Below are positions 63,921 to 64,000 of a stretch of DNA of 64,000 nucleotides, in pieces (position 1 is the first letter of the stretch; each line of letters begins with the position of its first letter). The notes under the pieces were generated by a model. The model was not told the origin of the DNA. It ran no database searches and saw nothing but the letters and a program-made list of their open reading frames with translations. Both the position numbers and the translations under genes were made by a program. Source of the stretch: CAZYYO01 sp964650965 (lineage in GTDB: Bacteria; Bacillota; Clostridia; Lachnospirales; Lachnospiraceae); contig CAZYYO010000002.1 in the NCBI GenBank assembly GCA_964650965.1, positions 14,971 to 78,970 of the forward strand, in the 5' to 3' direction.

Positions 63921-64000
63921 ATGCCTGTAGAATTCCAAGCAAAGATTAATGATGGGGACATGTATCGTTTTAATATGTATCATGCATATACAGCAGGACA
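63921..64000 (+). CDS. N-terminus of an unidentified protein (cut by window edge)
   Basis: An ATG at 63921 has AGGAGG eight bases upstream and opens a frame to the edge (MPVEFQAKINDGDMYRFNMY). Only about 26 residues are visible. The opening resembles YcxB-like proteins, which begin with a similar beta-strand region, but the fragment is too short to be sure. Confidence 0.5.
   Translation, partial: MPVEFQAKINDGDMYRFNMYHAYTAG

Noticed and set aside
1..64000. CRISPR arrays, prophage or insertion sequences
   Set aside because: No spaced direct repeats, transposase, integrase or phage structural genes are seen anywhere in the window.

Overview
The window looks like chromosomal DNA of a low-GC, anaerobic, Gram-positive member of the Clostridia, most likely family Lachnospiraceae. 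Signs are strong AGGAGG-type ribosome binding sites, sigma-A promoters with 16-18 nt spacers, an HprK kinase with a Crh-like HPr partner, the murB-rapZ-whiA block, type III glutamine synthetase, a cofactor-independent mutase-type homoserine kinase candidate, an FMN riboswitch before RibU, and a large ferredoxin/FAD oxidoreductase. I cannot name the genus. Nearly all genes are on the + strand, so the window lies within one replication arm. It holds one tRNA and no rRNA, CRISPR, prophage or insertion sequence.

Layout. 1-6.3 kb: end of a BceB/FtsX-like permease, an AbrB-type regulator with an ABC transporter, and an AgrC/AgrA-like (GHKL plus LytTR) two-component system. 6.4-8.8 kb: VanZ-like protein, C39-like peptidase, cold-shock gene with a structured leader. 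9-13.3 kb: a 904-residue iron-sulfur flavoprotein and a convergent MATE pump. 13.4-15.9 kb: endonuclease IV, CorA-like transporter, SfsA. 15.9-22.8 kb: three transport systems (TrpXYZ-like ABC, polar amino acid ABC, PutP). 22.9-33.2 kb: ftsH, uvrC, hprK, M18 aminopeptidase, murB, rapZ, whiA, crh-like, lipid kinase. 33.3-37.4 kb: class II aldolase, glutamine synthetase III and a coupled receiver-like protein. 37.5-43.3 kb: PBP1A (minus strand), YigZ, tRNA-Gln(CTG), acyl-ACP thioesterase, CvfB, RidA, YjfB. 43.4-45.7 kb: thioredoxin reductase and a secreted SH3/NlpC-P60 hydrolase. 45.7-46.1 kb: an AT-rich gap with a same-direction cluster of DnaA-box-like 9-mers. 46.2-53.1 kb: divergent WecG-like protein, YitT, CdaR-type regulator, ftsE-ftsX-ctp, and prfB with its programmed frameshift. 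53.3-57.4 kb: aspartate-family operon (ACT protein, homoserine dehydrogenase, mutase-like homoserine kinase candidate, aspartokinase). 58-64 kb: glpK, DUF2752 protein, a small HEQEH protein, tex, FMN riboswitch plus ribU, and the start of a further gene.

How genes fit together. hprK and the crh-like gene form a carbon-regulation kinase/substrate pair in one run with murB, rapZ and whiA. ftsE-ftsX-ctp is a division and wall-remodelling cluster. The aspartate operon covers aspartokinase, homoserine dehydrogenase and a proposed homoserine kinase. The FMN riboswitch controls the riboflavin importer.

The least explained material is non-coding. Two very large imperfect palindromes (241 bp at 1957-2197 and 456 bp at 57472-57927) each sit just upstream of a sigma-A promoter and are unlike each other in sequence. 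There is also a perfect 32-bp inverted repeat at 1821-1904, a cold-shock leader whose ribosome binding site lies in a hairpin, and the DnaA-box cluster at 45.8 kb.
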